Part shown: positions 38,967-40,496 of the stretch, one piece after another
Layout: each line of letters starts with the position of its first letter
Position numbering within the stretch: the stretch's first letter is position 1
Assembly: GCA_030841765.1 (NCBI GenBank)
Contig: JAUUSS010000005.1
Location: 1 to 40,496 of the forward strand
Origin: Collinsella aerofaciens
GTDB lineage: Bacteria > Actinomycetota > Coriobacteriia > Coriobacteriales > Coriobacteriaceae
Reading direction: 5' to 3'
Length of the DNA stretch: 40,496 bases
The notes under the pieces: model-generated
Seen by the model: only the letters and a program-made list of their open reading frames with translations
The model's database searches: none
Told to the model about the DNA's origin: nothing
Program-made: the position numbers and the translations under genes

Positions 38967-38995
38967 TCGCAATTAAGCTCGAGGTTGGCTACACT
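38967..38995 (+). promoter_or_regulatory. Candidate promoter of the pyr operon
   Basis: TCGCAA (38967-38972), 17-nt spacer, TACACT (38990-38995). Start expected at ~39001-39002, essentially on the ATG of the leader ORF. The -10 is fair and the -35 is weak. Confidence 0.45.
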
Positions 38996-39000
38996 ATCCC

Positions 39001-39138
39001 ATGACCATTAAAGGGGTACGAGATACCCACATGGAATTACATAGCTGCCCAAAGAGCAGCCCTTCCTGTGGGTGTCTGGTCCGCTTTAAGCGGTCGGGCA
39101 TCTATTTTTTTGACTGTGTCAGCAGTCAAGACATGTGA
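39001..39138 (+). CDS. Putative 45-residue leader peptide upstream of pyrR
   Basis: An uninterrupted ORF from ATG 39001 to TGA 39136-39138, starting MTIKGVRDTHMELHSC and ending in IYFFDCVSSQDM. It covers the whole hairpin region of the pyr leader and stops 12 nt before pyrR. No Shine-Dalgarno precedes it, but the predicted transcript starts at or next to its ATG, so it could be translated as a leaderless mRNA. A shorter start is ATG 39031. The layout resembles the E. coli pyrBI leader (about 44 codons, running through the attenuator). Whether it is translated is unproven; it could be a chance frame. Confidence 0.35.
   Translation: MTIKGVRDTHMELHSCPKSSPSCGCLVRFKRSGIYFFDCVSSQDM
39014..39111 (+). 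promoter_or_regulatory. Attenuator-like structured leader of pyrR-pyrB
   Basis: GATACCCACA (39022-39031) pairs with TGTGGGTGTC (39067-39076), extended by GGAA/TTCC and capped by GCTGC/GCAGC (39044-39060). Its 5' arm can instead pair with GGGTA (39014-39018) or, with one mismatch, with GGGCATCT (39096-39103) next to seven U's (39105-39111). A CCGCTT-T-AAGCGG hairpin lies at 39081-39093. The mutually exclusive pairings suggest transcription attenuation, by PyrR binding or by leader translation. The Firmicutes PyrR-binding consensus was not clearly seen. Confidence 0.55.
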
Positions 39139-39150
39139 GGAAGGAGATCG

Positions 39151-39735
39151 ATGGGCACGACTTCCCCCAAGGCGGTCATCATGGACGAGACCGCCGTCAA
39201 TCGAGCGATGACCCGCATCGCGCACGAGATTCTCGAGCGCAACGAGGGCTGTGAAGACCTCGCTCTGGTCGGCATCGTCACGCGCGGCGACCTTCTGGCA
39301 AAGAAGCTCGCCGAGGAGATCAAGGAGATCGAGGGCGTCGACGTTCCGCTCGGCAGCCTCGACATCAGCTTCTACCGCGATGACTATGCGACCAATTTCG
39401 CTCCCGCGATCCACGCCACCAACATTCCCTTTAGCGTCGACGGCAAGCGCGTCGTGCTGGTGGACGACATCCTGTACACGGGTCGTACCATTCGCGCCGC
39501 TCTCGACGCCGTCATGGACCTGGGCCGTCCGAACCGCATTGAGCTGGCTGTCCTCGTTGACCGCGGCCACCGCGAGCTCCCCATCTCGCCGGACTTTGTC
39601 GGCAAGAACGTTCCCTCGTCGCATGAGGAGAACGTGCACCTATATATGAAGGAAGTCGACGGCCACACCGCCGTCGAGATTAACGACGTCGCGCCGGGTT
39701 CCCACGTGGGCTCCGCGCCGCTGGGAGGTGAGTAG
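39151..39735 (+). CDS. pyrR: PyrR: pyr operon regulator / uracil phosphoribosyltransferase
   Basis: 194 residues. The PRPP-binding motif VVLVDDILYTGRTIRAALDA is at ~105-124. N-terminal MTRIAHEILERN and IVTRGDLLAKKLAEEI, and SLDISFYRDDYAT, match PyrR. In other Gram-positives PyrR binds pyr mRNA leaders in response to UMP, and a structured leader lies directly upstream. ATG 39151 follows GGAAGGAG. pyrB begins 4 nt after the stop. Confidence 0.95.
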   Translation: MGTTSPKAVIMDETAVNRAMTRIAHEILERNEGCEDLALVGIVTRGDLLAKKLAEEIKEIEGVDVPLGSLDISFYRDDYATNFAPAIHATNIPFSVDGKRVVLVDDILYTGRTIRAALDAVMDLGRPNRIELAVLVDRGHRELPISPDFVGKNVPSSHEENVHLYMKEVDGHTAVEINDVAPGSHVGSAPLGGE

Positions 39736-39739
39736 TACC

Positions 39740-40496
39740 GTGGCGTTCAACCATAAGCACCTGATCGACATTACCGAGTACTCCGAAGAGGACATCAAGC
39801 TCATCCTCGAGACCGCCAAGGCGTTCTCCGAGGTTAACGAGCGTGCGATCAAGAAGGTCCCCACGCTCAAGGGCAAGACCATCGTCAACATGTTCAACGA
39901 GCCCTCGACGCGCACCCGCAGCTCCTTCGAGCTCGCCGAGAAGCGTCTTTCGGCCGACAGCCTTAACTTTGGCGGCTCCTCGACCTCCACGGTCAAGGGT
40001 GAGAGCCTCGTCGACACCGTCGAGACCCTCAATGCCTACAAGATCGACTGCATCGTCGTGCGAGATAAGCACGCCGGTGCTCCCTACATCGTCACGCAGA
40101 ACTCGCCCGCGAGCGTCATCTGCGCCGGCGACGGCAAGCACAACCATCCCACGCAGGCCCTGCTCGACCTGTACACCATCTGGGAGCACAAGGGCGACTT
40201 CCACGGTCTGAAGGTCGCCGTCGTCGGCGATATCGCGCACTCCCGTGTTTGCGGTTCACTGATCCCCGCCCTTAAGATCATGGGCTGCGAGACCTACGCC
40301 GTCGCCCCCGGCACGCTGCTGCCGCCGGCGCCCGAGGTCCTGGGCTGCGACCACGTGACGAGCGACCTCGATTCCGTCCTGCCCGAGCTGGACGTCGTCT
40401 ACATGCTGCGCGTGCAGCAGGAGCGCCTCGAGGGCGCCCCGTTCCCGACCATTCGTGAGTACCACAAGCTCTTCGGTCTGACCAAGGACCGCGAGA
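39740..40496 (+). CDS. pyrB: Aspartate carbamoyltransferase catalytic subunit (3'-truncated)
   Basis: First committed step of pyrimidine synthesis: carbamoyl phosphate plus aspartate. The first 252 residues are present; the frame runs off the window end. Carbamoyl-phosphate loop FNEPSTRTRSSFELAEKRL (~residues 51-69), then the mobile loop NFGGSSTSTVKGESLVDT, GDGKHNHPTQALLDLYTI and VVGDIAHSRVCGS. GTG 39740 is 4 nt after pyrR with GGGAGGTGAG upstream. Together with pyrR it begins a pyrimidine operon. Confidence 0.95.
   Translation, partial: MAFNHKHLIDITEYSEEDIKLILETAKAFSEVNERAIKKVPTLKGKTIVNMFNEPSTRTRSSFELAEKRLSADSLNFGGSSTSTVKGESLVDTVETLNAYKIDCIVVRDKHAGAPYIVTQNSPASVICAGDGKHNHPTQALLDLYTIWEHKGDFHGLKVAVVGDIAHSRVCGSLIPALKIMGCETYAVAPGTLLPPAPEVLGCDHVTSDLDSVLPELDVVYMLRVQQERLEGAPFPTIREYHKLFGLTKDRE

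Overview
This 40.5 kb window (about 60% G+C) is a dense chromosomal segment of a Gram-positive actinobacterium. Gene content and order point to the Coriobacteriia, most likely Collinsella or a close relative. The signs are an actinobacterial order of housekeeping genes, two-subunit glycyl-tRNA synthetase, TrmFO, the MEP isoprenoid pathway, and an anaerobic fermentation signature (pyruvate phosphate dikinase with its regulatory kinase/phosphatase, and a bifunctional AdhE). The taxon is inferred from content, not from a database match. About 35 protein genes are present and nearly all are recognisable. I found no prophage, CRISPR array, secretion locus or tRNA/rRNA gene.

Layout, left to right. 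(1) 1-6148, plus strand: the end of a radical-SAM protein and its linked partner, then rplU-rpmA, obgE, nadD, yqeK and rsfS, a ribosome-assembly and NAD cluster. (2) 6243-7496, minus strand: dinB, apparently with a leaderless mRNA. (3) 7541-13259, plus: rpsP-khpA-rimM-trmD-lepB, then glyQ-glyS. (4) 13294-17161: the PPDK regulatory protein and ppdK, separated by a 250-nt region with helically phased TTTACC repeats. (5) 17276-23995: rplS, rnhB, yraN, comM, dprA, trmFO and a XerC-type recombinase that has no normal start codon. (6) 24045-34328: rpsB-tsf, then pyrH-frr-uppS-cdsA-dxr-rseP-ispG-proS, which couples translation, pyrimidine nucleotide, phospholipid and isoprenoid functions. (7) 34507-38700, minus: an APH-fold kinase, adhE and rpmB. 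Between adhE and rpmB lies a decayed REP-associated (Y1) transposase remnant bounded by 17-bp perfect inverted repeats. (8) 38967-40496, plus: a structured pyr leader carrying a 45-codon upstream ORF, then pyrR and the start of pyrB.

Several promoters share a clear sigma-70-like form (TTGACG-17-TACTAT, TTGCAG-16-TATACT, TTGGCA-17-TATCAT), and strong intrinsic terminators mark most unit ends. TTG and GTG starts are common.

The window is mostly ordinary housekeeping DNA and I see no convincing new multi-gene system. The points most worth checking are the pyr leader with an ORF running through its attenuator-like hairpins, the transposase remnant, the apparent ATA start of xerC, an HTH-like insertion in the site-2 protease, and repeat arrays upstream of ppdK and adhE.
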